DNA from: Pedobacter ghigonis
GTDB taxonomy: Bacteria; Bacteroidota; Bacteroidia; Sphingobacteriales; Sphingobacteriaceae
DNA length: 64,000 nucleotides
Assembly (NCBI RefSeq): GCF_903166585.1
Contig: NZ_CAESCM010000020.1
Coordinates: 1 to 64,000 of the forward strand
Direction of reading: 5' to 3'
The notes beneath the pieces were generated by a model. It searched no databases and was not told the origin of the DNA. It worked only from the letters and a program-made list of their open reading frames with translations. The translations under genes and the position numbers were made by a program. Shown here in pieces: positions 34,447 to 42,546 of this stretch. The first letter of the stretch is position 1; each line of letters opens with the position of its first letter.

Positions 34447-35856
34447 ATGAACAGAAGATCGTTATTAAAAGGCGGCTTATTGGCTGGCTTTGGCTTGCCT
34501 TTAATTGGCCTGAAAGATGTGATAGCCGCACCCGTTGGCGGAAGTAAAAAAGCAAAAAACATTATCATGATGGTGAGCGATGGCATGAGCACAGGCACTT
34601 TAAATATGGCCGATTTATATGCCAATCGCACCTTTGGCAGAAGCAGTAAATGGTTAGGGCTTTACCGCGACAATAAAGCCGTAAGAGCTTTAATGGATAC
34701 TGCTTCGGCCAGCTCGATGGTTACCGATTCGGCTGCTGCCAGCTCTTCATGGGGTGGGGGCATACGCGTTAAAAATGGTTCGCTTAATGTGGGCATGAAT
34801 GGCGAAAAACCACAGCCCATTTTGCAGAAATTTAAAGAAAACGGTAAAAAAGTAGGTTGTGTAACTACTGTACCTATTACCCATGCTACACCTGCCGGTT
34901 TCTGTGTAAATATTGATAACCGTGGCGGACAGGACTTGATTGCAGAAATTTACCTGGGCTTAAAATTTGATGTGATGATGGGAGGCGGAAGCAAGTATTT
35001 CGGCGAGAAAAGGGCCGGAGGAAACCTATTGCCTAAATTTTTAACCCAGGGTTATAAAGTGGCCGAAAATCGTAACGAAATGCTGGCTTTAGACAAATCG
35101 AAACCTGTTTTAGGGCTTTTTGCAGAAGATGGATTGCCTTACGAGATAGACCGCCAGCACGATGCTAAACTTCAAAAAGAAGTGCCAACTCTGGCCGAAA
35201 TGACCATGAAAGCCATCGAGCTGATGAAAGATAATCCTAAGGGTTTTGCGCTACAGGTTGAAGGTGGAAAGGTAGATTGGGCAGCACATTCCAACGATTT
35301 AAGCGGACTTATTTTCGATCAGCTGGCTTTTGATGAAGCCGTAGGCAAAGTAATTGAATTTGCCGAAAAGGATGGCGAAACATTGGTAATTATTACAACC
35401 GATCATGGTAATGCCAATCCTGGTTTGTTTTATGCAGACGAGGCCAATAAAAAATTTGATAGCCTGCAACGATTTAAACATAGCAATACCTGGTTGCTGG
35501 GCCAGCTTAACCAATCGTTTAGTGAGCAAAAAATCATGGAAATGATTAAAGAAAACCAGGGTGTTGAGATGAAAGCTGATGATGTAAAATCTTTGCTAAA
35601 CCATTTTAAAGATATTGTTCCCGGAGAATTGTACAACGAATCAAATCTGCCGTTTTACGAGTATGGAAAAATTCTGAGTAAATATACAGATGTACAATGG
35701 GCTGGGATGAACCACACTGGCGATTATGTGGAATTAACCATGTTTGGCCCTGGATCAGATCAATTAAAGCCTTTCGTTAAAAATTACGAACTGCATAATT
35801 TTATGCTAAAAGCCGCCGAAATGCCCGAAAGCTTTCTGGTATCGGTAGGGAAGTAG
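34447..35856 (+). CDS. Alkaline phosphatase, Tat-exported
   Basis: Phosphomonoesterase of the alkaline phosphatase superfamily, releasing phosphate outside the cytoplasm. The ATG at 34447 (MNRRSLLKGG) gives a twin-arginine signal; an ATG five codons upstream is possible. Counted from 34447, the metal-binding Asp45 is in MMVSDGMS, the nucleophile Ser95 in VTDSAAAS, GGGSKYFG lies at about residue 180, and VEGGKVDWAAHSND, ITTDHGNANPG and the His of WAGMNHTGDYVE supply the other zinc ligands. About 469 residues, close to the PhoA type. It could serve phosphate acquisition from extracellular organics. Confidence 0.92.
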   Translation: MNRRSLLKGGLLAGFGLPLIGLKDVIAAPVGGSKKAKNIIMMVSDGMSTGTLNMADLYANRTFGRSSKWLGLYRDNKAVRALMDTASASSMVTDSAAASSSWGGGIRVKNGSLNVGMNGEKPQPILQKFKENGKKVGCVTTVPITHATPAGFCVNIDNRGGQDLIAEIYLGLKFDVMMGGGSKYFGEKRAGGNLLPKFLTQGYKVAENRNEMLALDKSKPVLGLFAEDGLPYEIDRQHDAKLQKEVPTLAEMTMKAIELMKDNPKGFALQVEGGKVDWAAHSNDLSGLIFDQLAFDEAVGKVIEFAEKDGETLVIITTDHGNANPGLFYADEANKKFDSLQRFKHSNTWLLGQLNQSFSEQKIMEMIKENQGVEMKADDVKSLLNHFKDIVPGELYNESNLPFYEYGKILSKYTDVQWAGMNHTGDYVELTMFGPGSDQLKPFVKNYELHNFMLKAAEMPESFLVSVGK

Positions 35857-35932
35857 TTTATTGGCTCATTTGTTCAATGGTTCATAAGTTCAATAGCCAT
35901 TAGTTCATTGGTGTGCGATATCTAAGTGAAAG

Positions 35933-35976
35933 AAAAAAACAATTCCATTGGTTGATAAAATCGACCAATGGAATTG
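35933..35976 (-). terminator. Terminator downstream of the HAD phosphatase gene
   Basis: Near-perfect 17-bp stem (35940-35956 with 35960-35976, one G-T wobble) and a 3-nt loop. On the minus strand it is followed by seven Ts (complement of 35933-35939), so it terminates the leftward HAD gene. The + strand side lacks a T run. Confidence 0.85.
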
Positions 35977-36033
35977 CTGTTCGTTTTGGTATCTGTTCAG
36001 ACTCCCAACTTAGAACTTCTGACTCCCGACTAA

Positions 36034-36816
36034 CTACTTACCTTCCCACCAGTTGAGTGGAAATTTAATTTCATCAACTGAACTGGCAATCATATCCGGT
36101 TTAAAGGCATAATGGCCTAATGTATCTTTTGTAGATATGCCAGAAAGTACCAGAATGGTTTTATAACCCATTTGCACACCACCCTGGATATCAGTTTCCA
36201 TGGTGTCGCCAATTACAGTAGTTTCGCTGGTTTCTAAACCCAAAAATTTACGCGCCGAACGCATCATTACCGGACTTGGTTTACCTGTTACAAAAGCTTT
36301 TCTTCCGGTAGCTTCTTCAATCATGGCAGTTGTGGCAGCAATGCCTAAATTATTCCAGCCTGGTTTTTTAGGCGATGGGTCGCGGTTGGTAGTAATAAAT
36401 TTGGCTCCTGCCAGAATCATATCTACTGCACGTTGTACCATTTCGAGGGTAAAATTTCTTCCTTCGCCCAGCACCACAAACTCCGGATCGGTATTTACCA
36501 GCGTAATGCCATGGTCGTGCAAACTGCTCAATAGACCACCTTCGCCCAATACATAAGCAGTACCGTTAGGACTTTGGTCGGAAAGGAATTTTCCAGTAGC
36601 CATTGCACTGGTGTACACATGGCTTTCCTCAACCTTTATGCCCAGACCTTTCAGTTTCCGTACCACTTCGAGCGCGGTTCGTTGGCTGTTGTTGGTCATA
36701 AAAGCAAAAGGGATATCTTCATCAATTAAATGTTTAATAAATTTATCTGCGCCAAATATCAATTCCTCCCCGCTGTAAATCACCCCATCCATATCTATTA
36801 ATAAGCCTTGTTTCAT
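36034..36816 (-). CDS. NagD-type HAD-IIA phosphatase
   Basis: Cytosolic HAD-superfamily phosphatase, subfamily IIA (NagD, 4-nitrophenylphosphatase and glycerol-3-phosphatase relatives). Motif I LLIDMDGVIYSG (nucleophile Asp8, acid Asp10), motif II FMTNNSQRT, the C2 cap about residues 80-185, motif III lysine in FVTGKPSPVMM and motif IV VIGDTMETDI. Length 260 is typical. The natural substrate is not decidable; NagD acts on UMP and sugar phosphates. A promoter element lies just upstream and a terminator follows, so it is a one-gene unit. Confidence 0.9.
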   Translation of the reverse strand: MKQGLLIDMDGVIYSGEELIFGADKFIKHLIDEDIPFAFMTNNSQRTALEVVRKLKGLGIKVEESHVYTSAMATGKFLSDQSPNGTAYVLGEGGLLSSLHDHGITLVNTDPEFVVLGEGRNFTLEMVQRAVDMILAGAKFITTNRDPSPKKPGWNNLGIAATTAMIEEATGRKAFVTGKPSPVMMRSARKFLGLETSETTVIGDTMETDIQGGVQMGYKTILVLSGISTKDTLGHYAFKPDMIASSVDEIKFPLNWWEGK

Positions 36817-36843
36817 GTTTTTTCGTCGATTTAATGTTTAGTG

Positions 36844-36851
36844 CAAACATA
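36844..36851 (-). promoter_or_regulatory. TAnnTTTG promoter element of the HAD gene
   Basis: Minus strand TATGTTTG, 27 nt upstream of the ATG at 36816, matches the Bacteroidota minus-7 consensus. The minus-33 TTTG is poor (TTG at a shorter distance). Confidence 0.45.
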
Positions 36852-37019
36852 ATATTTTCTTGTTCAATCCAGGTTAAGAGAATGTATTTGAAAGGGTTTA
36901 TTTTGGAATTAAATTCCCTGCTGGTATAGCCTTAAACACATTAATTTATTTAACATAAACTTAATATAACTGCTGTAGCGAATGGTTTTGCCTGTACGTG
37001 TTAGTATTAAAAAAACAAG

Positions 37020-37550
37020 ATGATGAAAAACGCTTTCAAAACCACAGCTTTTACTTTGTTGATAATAAGTGTTTTAATGGCCTGTAAAAAGAAAGCAGAT
37101 GCGCCGTTGGATTTTACAATTGATGAGCAAAATTTAACCGAATGTCCGCAAGGAACCAGTTGTAGTTTCTTTTATGCCGATAATGCAGCGATGAGTGGCA
37201 ACAACTTAACCTTAACAAAGGGGCAATACCGGATATTTTGGGTAAGGAGTCAGGGTAATGGCCGAACCTATTGGTTGTACATTCAGGCACCAATGTTGGT
37301 CGAAAAATTCTTACTTACCGATACCGATGTTAAAGCGGGTAAAGTAAAATATGTATCTTCCTGCCCATACTGTTTTGGCATAGAGTATAAAGCAATAGGT
37401 GGAACGGTTAAAGGGATTAAGGTCGCTAAAACCAATTCCTCTCCTGAGAAATGGTTGATTGAAGCCAGTGTAGGGATTGGCGCGGAAGGTTCAACAGAAC
37501 CCGTATCTACCGTTGCTTTTAAACAGTATTACTTTGCTGCTGTAGAGTAA
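37020..37550 (+). CDS. Hypothetical lipoprotein with four cysteines
   Basis: 176-residue lipoprotein: signal peptide with lipobox LMACKKK (Cys about residue 22). The mature part has two Cys pairs, CPQGTSC (about 41-47) and CPYC (about 116-119), suggesting disulfides; the CPYC spacing resembles a CxxC motif but is not in a thioredoxin context. The remainder is beta-rich. No family is recognised. The gene is alone, between the HAD gene and convergent esterase genes. The ATG at 37023 is an equally good start. Confidence 0.75.
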   Translation: MMKNAFKTTAFTLLIISVLMACKKKADAPLDFTIDEQNLTECPQGTSCSFFYADNAAMSGNNLTLTKGQYRIFWVRSQGNGRTYWLYIQAPMLVEKFLLTDTDVKAGKVKYVSSCPYCFGIEYKAIGGTVKGIKVAKTNSSPEKWLIEASVGIGAEGSTEPVSTVAFKQYYFAAVE

Positions 37551-37570
37551 TTATAACCTGTTTTTTGATT

Positions 37571-38299
37571 TTAGATATATATCGGTGCCATTTTACGCCA
37601 GTAGTGGGGGCGGTGCGCATTGCTTTCCCAGGTGTGGAACTGGTTCGGGATGCCTTTTTCCCACAATAAGCTGCTCAGGTGTTGGTTGCCACTTAAAAAC
37701 GGATCGGTTTCGCCAACAGCGAGTATGATTTCCATGTTTCGCACTGCCGTTAACAAATGGTCGTCGCTGAGGTTGGCAATATACTGCGCTGGCATATTGA
37801 AATATACTTCTTCATTACGGAACCCGCTTAGCAAATCCTTGAAATCTCCTATGTTGTCAGTTAAATCGTATCTGCCGCTTATGCCAACAGCTTTTTTAAA
37901 CAGCCAAGGATATTTCATGGCGAGGTTAATGGCGTGGTAAGCCCCCATGCTGCAACCTGCAGTTTCTACGTAACCGCTATTATTTTGTTGTTCAATAAAA
38001 GGTATTACCTCGTCTAAAATGTATTTTTCGTACTGCAGGTGCCGGTTTATCCGTACCGATGGAAATACTCCGTCGTTATAAAAGCTCTCGCCGTCAATAC
38101 TATCCAAACAAAATACCTGTATTTCGCCATTTTCAATCTGATGGCTTAGCGAGCCAATAATCCCCCAGTTTTCGTAGTCATAAAACCTCGCCATCCGGGT
38201 GGGGAAAAAGATTACAGCCCTTCCGCCATGACCGAAAACCAACAGTTCCATATCTCTTTGTAGGTTATGGCTAAGCCATTTATGGTATTCCCTTTTCAT
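37571..38299 (-). CDS. Putative esterase (alpha/beta hydrolase, esterase D-like)
   Basis: Cytoplasmic alpha/beta hydrolase of the putative-esterase (Pfam Esterase) type; no signal peptide. The nucleophile elbow is GCSMG with Ser117; the acid is probably the Asp in AVGETDPFL and the base the His in WESNAHRPHYW. HGGRAVIFFPT supplies the oxyanion region. Length 242 is typical. Substrate unknown; relatives act on S-formylglutathione, ferulate esters or siderophores. It is followed downstream only by the convergent lipoprotein gene, and is 65 bp from the SGNH gene on the same strand, so the two esterases may be one operon. Confidence 0.82.
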   Translation of the reverse strand: MKREYHKWLSHNLQRDMELLVFGHGGRAVIFFPTRMARFYDYENWGIIGSLSHQIENGEIQVFCLDSIDGESFYNDGVFPSVRINRHLQYEKYILDEVIPFIEQQNNSGYVETAGCSMGAYHAINLAMKYPWLFKKAVGISGRYDLTDNIGDFKDLLSGFRNEEVYFNMPAQYIANLSDDHLLTAVRNMEIILAVGETDPFLSGNQHLSSLLWEKGIPNQFHTWESNAHRPHYWRKMAPIYI

Positions 38300-38364
38300 T
38301 GATTTAAATCTTTGAGGGAAAAATAGGGCTTCGATATTATCAGGATATTAATTAATGGTAATGA

Positions 38365-38952
38365 TTAACCTAATTTCTCTTTAACGATCTGTGTCCACAG
38401 GCGATAACCCGCTTCGCTAAGGTGTAGTCCGTCGTGGTCGTAAAATGCAGGATCGGGATTACCTTCTTTATTGAGCATTTTCTTAAAAACATCAATAAAT
38501 TTCCAGTTTCCATTATGTTTAATAATCTCACTTTCAATCAGGTTATTGGTATATCTAAACTGATCGGCTTTATGCCAGCGGGTTAAACTGGGTTTCAGTG
38601 AAATAAAATAACAGGGGAGATCATTAAATCTGGTATTCGCTTTTACCATTAACTGCTGAAAAAAGATGAATATCTCTTCCGGGTTTCTGCCGTCACCCAG
38701 ATCATTATCGCCAGCATATACTACAAGTGCTTTCGGACGGTAATTGGTCATTATCCTTTCGAAAAACCATACGCAGGCCGCAAGGGTAGAACCACCAAAG
38801 CCCAGGTTGGTTACTTTACTGGTAGGAAAATCATCTTCAAGGCTATGCCATAAACGTATGGATGAACTGCCATAGAATACAATACCAGGATGCTCCCGGT
38901 CTAACCAATGCGTTTTTTCTAATTGCTTAACCTCTTCTTCGTACCAGTACAT
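38365..38952 (-). CDS. SGNH/GDSL-family hydrolase, cytoplasmic
   Basis: Esterase or lipase of the SGNH fold, 195 residues, no signal peptide. Block I is FYGSSSIRLW (nucleophile Ser at about residue 30), block II the Gly of NLGFGGST, block III YAGDNDLG with the oxyanion Asn, and block V DHDGLHLSEAGY with the catalytic Asp and His. These small GSSSI proteins are often annotated as GDSL-like lipase or acetylhydrolase. The substrate is unknown. Upstream of the esterase gene on the same strand. Confidence 0.88.
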   Translation of the reverse strand: MYWYEEEVKQLEKTHWLDREHPGIVFYGSSSIRLWHSLEDDFPTSKVTNLGFGGSTLAACVWFFERIMTNYRPKALVVYAGDNDLGDGRNPEEIFIFFQQLMVKANTRFNDLPCYFISLKPSLTRWHKADQFRYTNNLIESEIIKHNGNWKFIDVFKKMLNKEGNPDPAFYDHDGLHLSEAGYRLWTQIVKEKLG

Positions 38953-39274
38953 GTGGTTAAAGATAAAAAGATATGCGATTTGGAGAACTGCTGAATATGT
39001 TAAGTTTATGTAAATAGGTTATTTGGGTTGTTGGTCAATAGTTGATGGTTCATCGCAAATCACTGTCATTGCCTGTAACCCTGAGCGTAGTCGGAGGGTA
39101 TGTTTAAAGGTTCACGAGTTCATTGGTCATTAGCCGCACCCATAACGTAAATCTTACCATTAGCAGAAACCACTCTGCTCATTGATTATTGAACATTGAT
39201 CATTACCAATTTACGGGCATTAAAATTTAAGCCCCTGATCCGTTGATCGGGAATAATTAAGTTAAAAACACAGA
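38953..39274. repeat. Intergenic region with interspersed repeat fragments
   Basis: No gene seen. The segment 39064-39100 contains GTCATTGCCTGTAACC and CCTGAGCGTAGTCGGAGGG, the latter being a common Bacteroidota intergenic repeat phrase (CCTGAGCGTAGTCGAAGGGT type). GTTCATTGGTCATTAG-like strings nearby resemble other degenerate intergenic filler, also seen at 35870-35905. Confidence 0.45.
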
Positions 39275-39442
39275 CTACTCGCTGTAGTTTCTCTTGTTTG
39301 CATATACATGGTACCAGATGTACAGTAACCAGATTAATATTACGGTGCTATAAACCAATTCGGGATCAAACGTAGCATCCGTAGTTAATAAAGCAATTGA
39401 AGAGATCAGGGCAGTCAGGAAAAAATATAAGATATTTTTCAT
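39275..39442 (-). CDS. Small two-helix membrane protein, hypothetical
   Basis: A start at 39442 gives 55 residues with two hydrophobic segments: ILYFFLTALISSIALL (about 4-19) and VYSTVILIWLLYIWYHVY (about 30-47), then a charged NKRNYSE tail. A longer start at 39502 adds an unlikely basic leader. No family is recognised. It lies alone between repeats and a long AT-rich spacer, so it could be spurious, but the two-helix pattern is coherent. Confidence 0.4.
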   Translation of the reverse strand: MKNILYFFLTALISSIALLTTDATFDPELVYSTVILIWLLYIWYHVYANKRNYSE

Positions 39443-39502
39443 AACATACTGATTTAATGAAATTTGTAAAGTAAATCTAATGAAAAATCTTCGTTTTATC
39501 AA

Positions 39503-39930
39503 GAAATAATCTTTTTTATTTGCATTTTAATGACGGTTAATGTGTTTTTATTAGGTTTTAAAAACTAAATGAGCTGATTTGTTGTCGGAAAATGATTAAA
39601 TCGTGTGGTTTGTGTGATTTTTATGTTAATTTTTTACATTAACTATTGTAAAATGAGCTCTTTTATAATGTACTTGCATTTCATTGTAGCTGTTACTGTT
39701 TTTTCTGTTTTCTACAGATTTCTGCCCTCGTGTTTATATTTATCTAATATCGGGTGAGGCAGGAATTTAAAAATTTTTGATTTTTTTTACGAGAATGATT
39801 ACAATTAGCGCTGTTTGGCGTGAGTAATTCAAAAAAATGTTAATTATCACAAAATTTTGGCAAGAGTTAATTTGTATTTTTTGTAAGTTTACCCGACACT
39901 AACCAAAAAAAACAATAACAAACACACACA
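39503..39930. promoter_or_regulatory. AT-rich promoter region upstream of the haem-c gene
   Basis: About 430 bp, very AT-rich, with no gene. TAAGTTTA near 39885-39892, 39 bp before the start, is a one-mismatch minus-7 element, and TTTTGG occurs about 24 bp upstream of it. This is a weak promoter assignment. Confidence 0.3.
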
Positions 39931-42540
39931 ATGATCAAATTTTCTTTAAGTTTAATTTACTTATCTGTCATTTTCCTGGGTTTTAAAAACCTTTTCAGCG
40001 AACCCGAGAAACCACGTTTTGCTCCCCCTGGGTTAACCATTACTAATTTTGCCGGTCCGGATATTACACCAAGTCCAGCATGTTTGGCAGTAGCGCCAAC
40101 AGGTGAAGTATTTGTAGGTGTTGATATGATTGGTTCATTAGGTAAGGATGCAGGCAAAGGCCGTATTCTTAAACTCGTTGATAAAAATAACGACGGTAAA
40201 ATGGACAGCCATACCGATTTTGCCGATGTAGATAATCCACGTGGTATAATTGTTCAAGGCGATCAGGTATTTGTATTGCATACCACTTTCTCTAAAGAAA
40301 CCGGTAAGGCAACAGGTATGAATTTAGTCGTATTTGAAGACAAAGATGGCGATGGCAAGGCTGATGGACCAGAAAAACCACTTATCGAGCACATCAGTAA
40401 CGAAAAATACATCCGCGAACGTGGTACCGACCATGCTACCAACGGCATTAGAATGGGGATTGATGGCTGGATTTATATCTCTGTAGGTGATTTCGGTTTC
40501 CACGATGCAATAGACCGTTCTGGTAAGAAAATGACCATGCTTGGCGGTGGAATCGTACGGGTACGCCCCGATGGAACTGAAATGGAAGTATTTACACATG
40601 GTACGCGTAATGTGTATGATGTGGCTATCGATCCTTATATGAATGTATTTACCCGCGAAAATACAAATGATGGTGGTGGATGGAATGTGCGTTTTTCGCA
40701 CCATATTCAGTCGGGCGAATACGGTTACCCGGTTTTATTCCAGAATTTTACCGATGAAATTATTCCAGCACTTGCCGATTTAGGCGGTGGCTCAGGTACT
40801 GGTGCCTTATTTATGAACGAACCAAACTGGCCTGCGCAATATAATAACGTGCCGATGATGGCCGATTGGGGAAGAAGCATGTTGTATATCCACAGGGTTA
40901 CTGCCGATGGACCAACCTTTACTCAAAAAGACGAAGAATTTATTAAACTTCCGCAAATTACCGATTTGGATGTAGATGGATCAGGAAGACTTTACCTTTC
41001 GGCATGGGATGGTGCAGGTTATTCTGGCAGTCCTGATAAAGGTTATATTGTACGTGCAGTACCTACCGACTGGAGCTACAAGGCATTTCCTGATGTTAAA
41101 AAGCTTTCAGTAAAAAAACTAACCGATTTGCTTAAATCGAATAGTTCGGTTGCCCGTTTATCAGCTTCGCAGGAATTGGTTGCCCGTAACAATAAACAAG
41201 CTACCGAGGCGGCTTTAAAAACGGCTTCAGATCAGGCTTTGGCACTTGATGTTCGTGTGGCGGGTATTTACACTTACGCACAGTTAGCGAAAGAAAATGG
41301 TACTGCAGCACTGGTAGAATTAACAAAAGATGCTGCGGTAAAAGAATTTGCCTTAAAAGCATTAACCGACCGTAAAATTTATTTGGCTAATGTGCCAATC
41401 GAACCATTTTTACAAGGGCTTCAGGATGCTTCTCCACGCGTACATGCCGTTTCAATTATTGGTTTAAACCGCTTAGGTAAAGTAGACGAAGCTGCAAAAG
41501 CACTTTTGGCTACCAAAGTTCCGGCTTCTTTTACTGCACCTGCAAAAGGGGTAGAGGGACCTCATGCTACGCCTAACTCGGCTATTATTTTACCTCACCT
41601 TGCAGTTAGGGCATTGGTATCATTACAGGCCACTGATGCAATGGTAGCGGCCATTAAAACTGAAAATGCCGATCTTGCTTTATGGGCATTACGCTACATG
41701 CACAACGTTAAAGCTGTGAACGGATTAATCGATAATTACAAAACTACGCAGGATGAAAAACTGAAAAAACAGATTTTAATCACTTTGGCCCGTTTGTATA
41801 AAGAAGAAATTGCTTACGATGCCAGCTGGTGGTGGGGAACGCGTCCAGATTCGCATGGTCCGTATTTTAAAGCTGTTACCTGGTCAGAATCGCCTGTAAT
41901 TGAGCAGTTTTTAAAAGCAGAAGCGCTTAAACAAGGTGCTAAAGAAAAACAGTTTTTTGTTGATTTAAATGCACGTCACCGCATGGATATCGCTGAATTT
42001 GCCGAGGAGGAAAAAGTTGCAGCAGTTGAAGAACCAAAAATTGATTTAGAAAAGATCAAAAACCAAAAAGGACAAGTAGGTAAATCATCAATTGAAGATG
42101 TATTGCTGGCCATTAATAAATTACAAGGCAATCCGGTTAAAGGAAAAAACATTTTCAACAACCAGGGATGTATTGCCTGCCACAGCTTAAACAAAACCGA
42201 TAAAATGAAAGGTCCTTTTATGGGACAGATTGGTTCGATTATGAACCGTGAGCAAATCGCCGAATCGATCTTAAAACCAAATGCATCTATTTCGCAAGGT
42301 TTTGCTTCGGTAATGATCAGTGCAAAAGGCGATAAAACCTATATGGGCTTCGTTCAAGAAGAAACTGCTGCCAAAGTGGTATTGCGTAACATTGCCGGTG
42401 AAGTTTTTACCATCAAAACAGGCGATATCCTTTCACGTAAAGAGCTTGAAACTTCGATGATGCCTGAAGGCCTGGCCAATTCACTGTCGTATGAAGAACT
42501 TGCCTCACTGGTTACTTTCCTGTCAGAGCAGAAAAAATAA
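39931..42540 (+). CDS. PVC-type haem-binding oxidoreductase (beta-propeller, HEAT, cytochrome c)
   Basis: Exported 869-residue protein with an N-terminal signal segment. Residues about 30-385 form a PVC-type membrane-bound dehydrogenase/beta-propeller domain (LKLVDKNNDGKMD, VVFEDKDGDGKADGPEKP with calcium-binding-like DxDxDG loops, and ATNGIRMGIDGWIYISVGDFG). Residues about 395-660 are HEAT-like helical repeats. The C-terminus is a mono-haem cytochrome c with Cys747, Cys750 and His751 in GCIACHS, followed by SILKPNASISQGF. This family is best known from Planctomycetes and Verrucomicrobia and is thought to oxidise sugars or alcohols. It lies 6 bp before a heparinase-like gene, implying a joint role. 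Confidence 0.85.
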   Translation: MIKFSLSLIYLSVIFLGFKNLFSEPEKPRFAPPGLTITNFAGPDITPSPACLAVAPTGEVFVGVDMIGSLGKDAGKGRILKLVDKNNDGKMDSHTDFADVDNPRGIIVQGDQVFVLHTTFSKETGKATGMNLVVFEDKDGDGKADGPEKPLIEHISNEKYIRERGTDHATNGIRMGIDGWIYISVGDFGFHDAIDRSGKKMTMLGGGIVRVRPDGTEMEVFTHGTRNVYDVAIDPYMNVFTRENTNDGGGWNVRFSHHIQSGEYGYPVLFQNFTDEIIPALADLGGGSGTGALFMNEPNWPAQYNNVPMMADWGRSMLYIHRVTADGPTFTQKDEEFIKLPQITDLDVDGSGRLYLSAWDGAGYSGSPDKGYIVRAVPTDWSYKAFPDVKKLSVKKLTDLLKSNSSVARLSASQELVARNNKQATEAALKTASDQALALDVRVAGIYTYAQLAKENGTAALVELTKDAAVKEFALKALTDRKIYLANVPIEPFLQGLQDASPRVHAVSIIGLNRLGKVDEAAKALLATKVPASFTAPAKGVEGPHATPNSAIILPHLAVRALVSLQATDAMVAAIKTENADLALWALRYMHNVKAVNGLIDNYKTTQDEKLKKQILITLARLYKEEIAYDASWWWGTRPDSHGPYFKAVTWSESPVIEQFLKAEALKQGAKEKQFFVDLNARHRMDIAEFAEEEKVAAVEEPKIDLEKIKNQKGQVGKSSIEDVLLAINKLQGNPVKGKNIFNNQGCIACHSLNKTDKMKGPFMGQIGSIMNREQIAESILKPNASISQGFASVMISAKGDKTYMGFVQEETAAKVVLRNIAGEVFTIKTGDILSRKELETSMMPEGLANSLSYEELASLVTFLSEQKK

Positions 42541-42546
42541 TTTCAG

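Noticed and set aside
36200..36556. 118-residue frame antisense to the HAD phosphatase
   Set aside because: It is a shadow of a well-supported gene with complete HAD motifs on the other strand.
40324..40704. 126-residue minus-strand frame inside the haem-c gene
   Set aside because: The + strand protein is continuous and conserved here; the antisense frame shows no motif.
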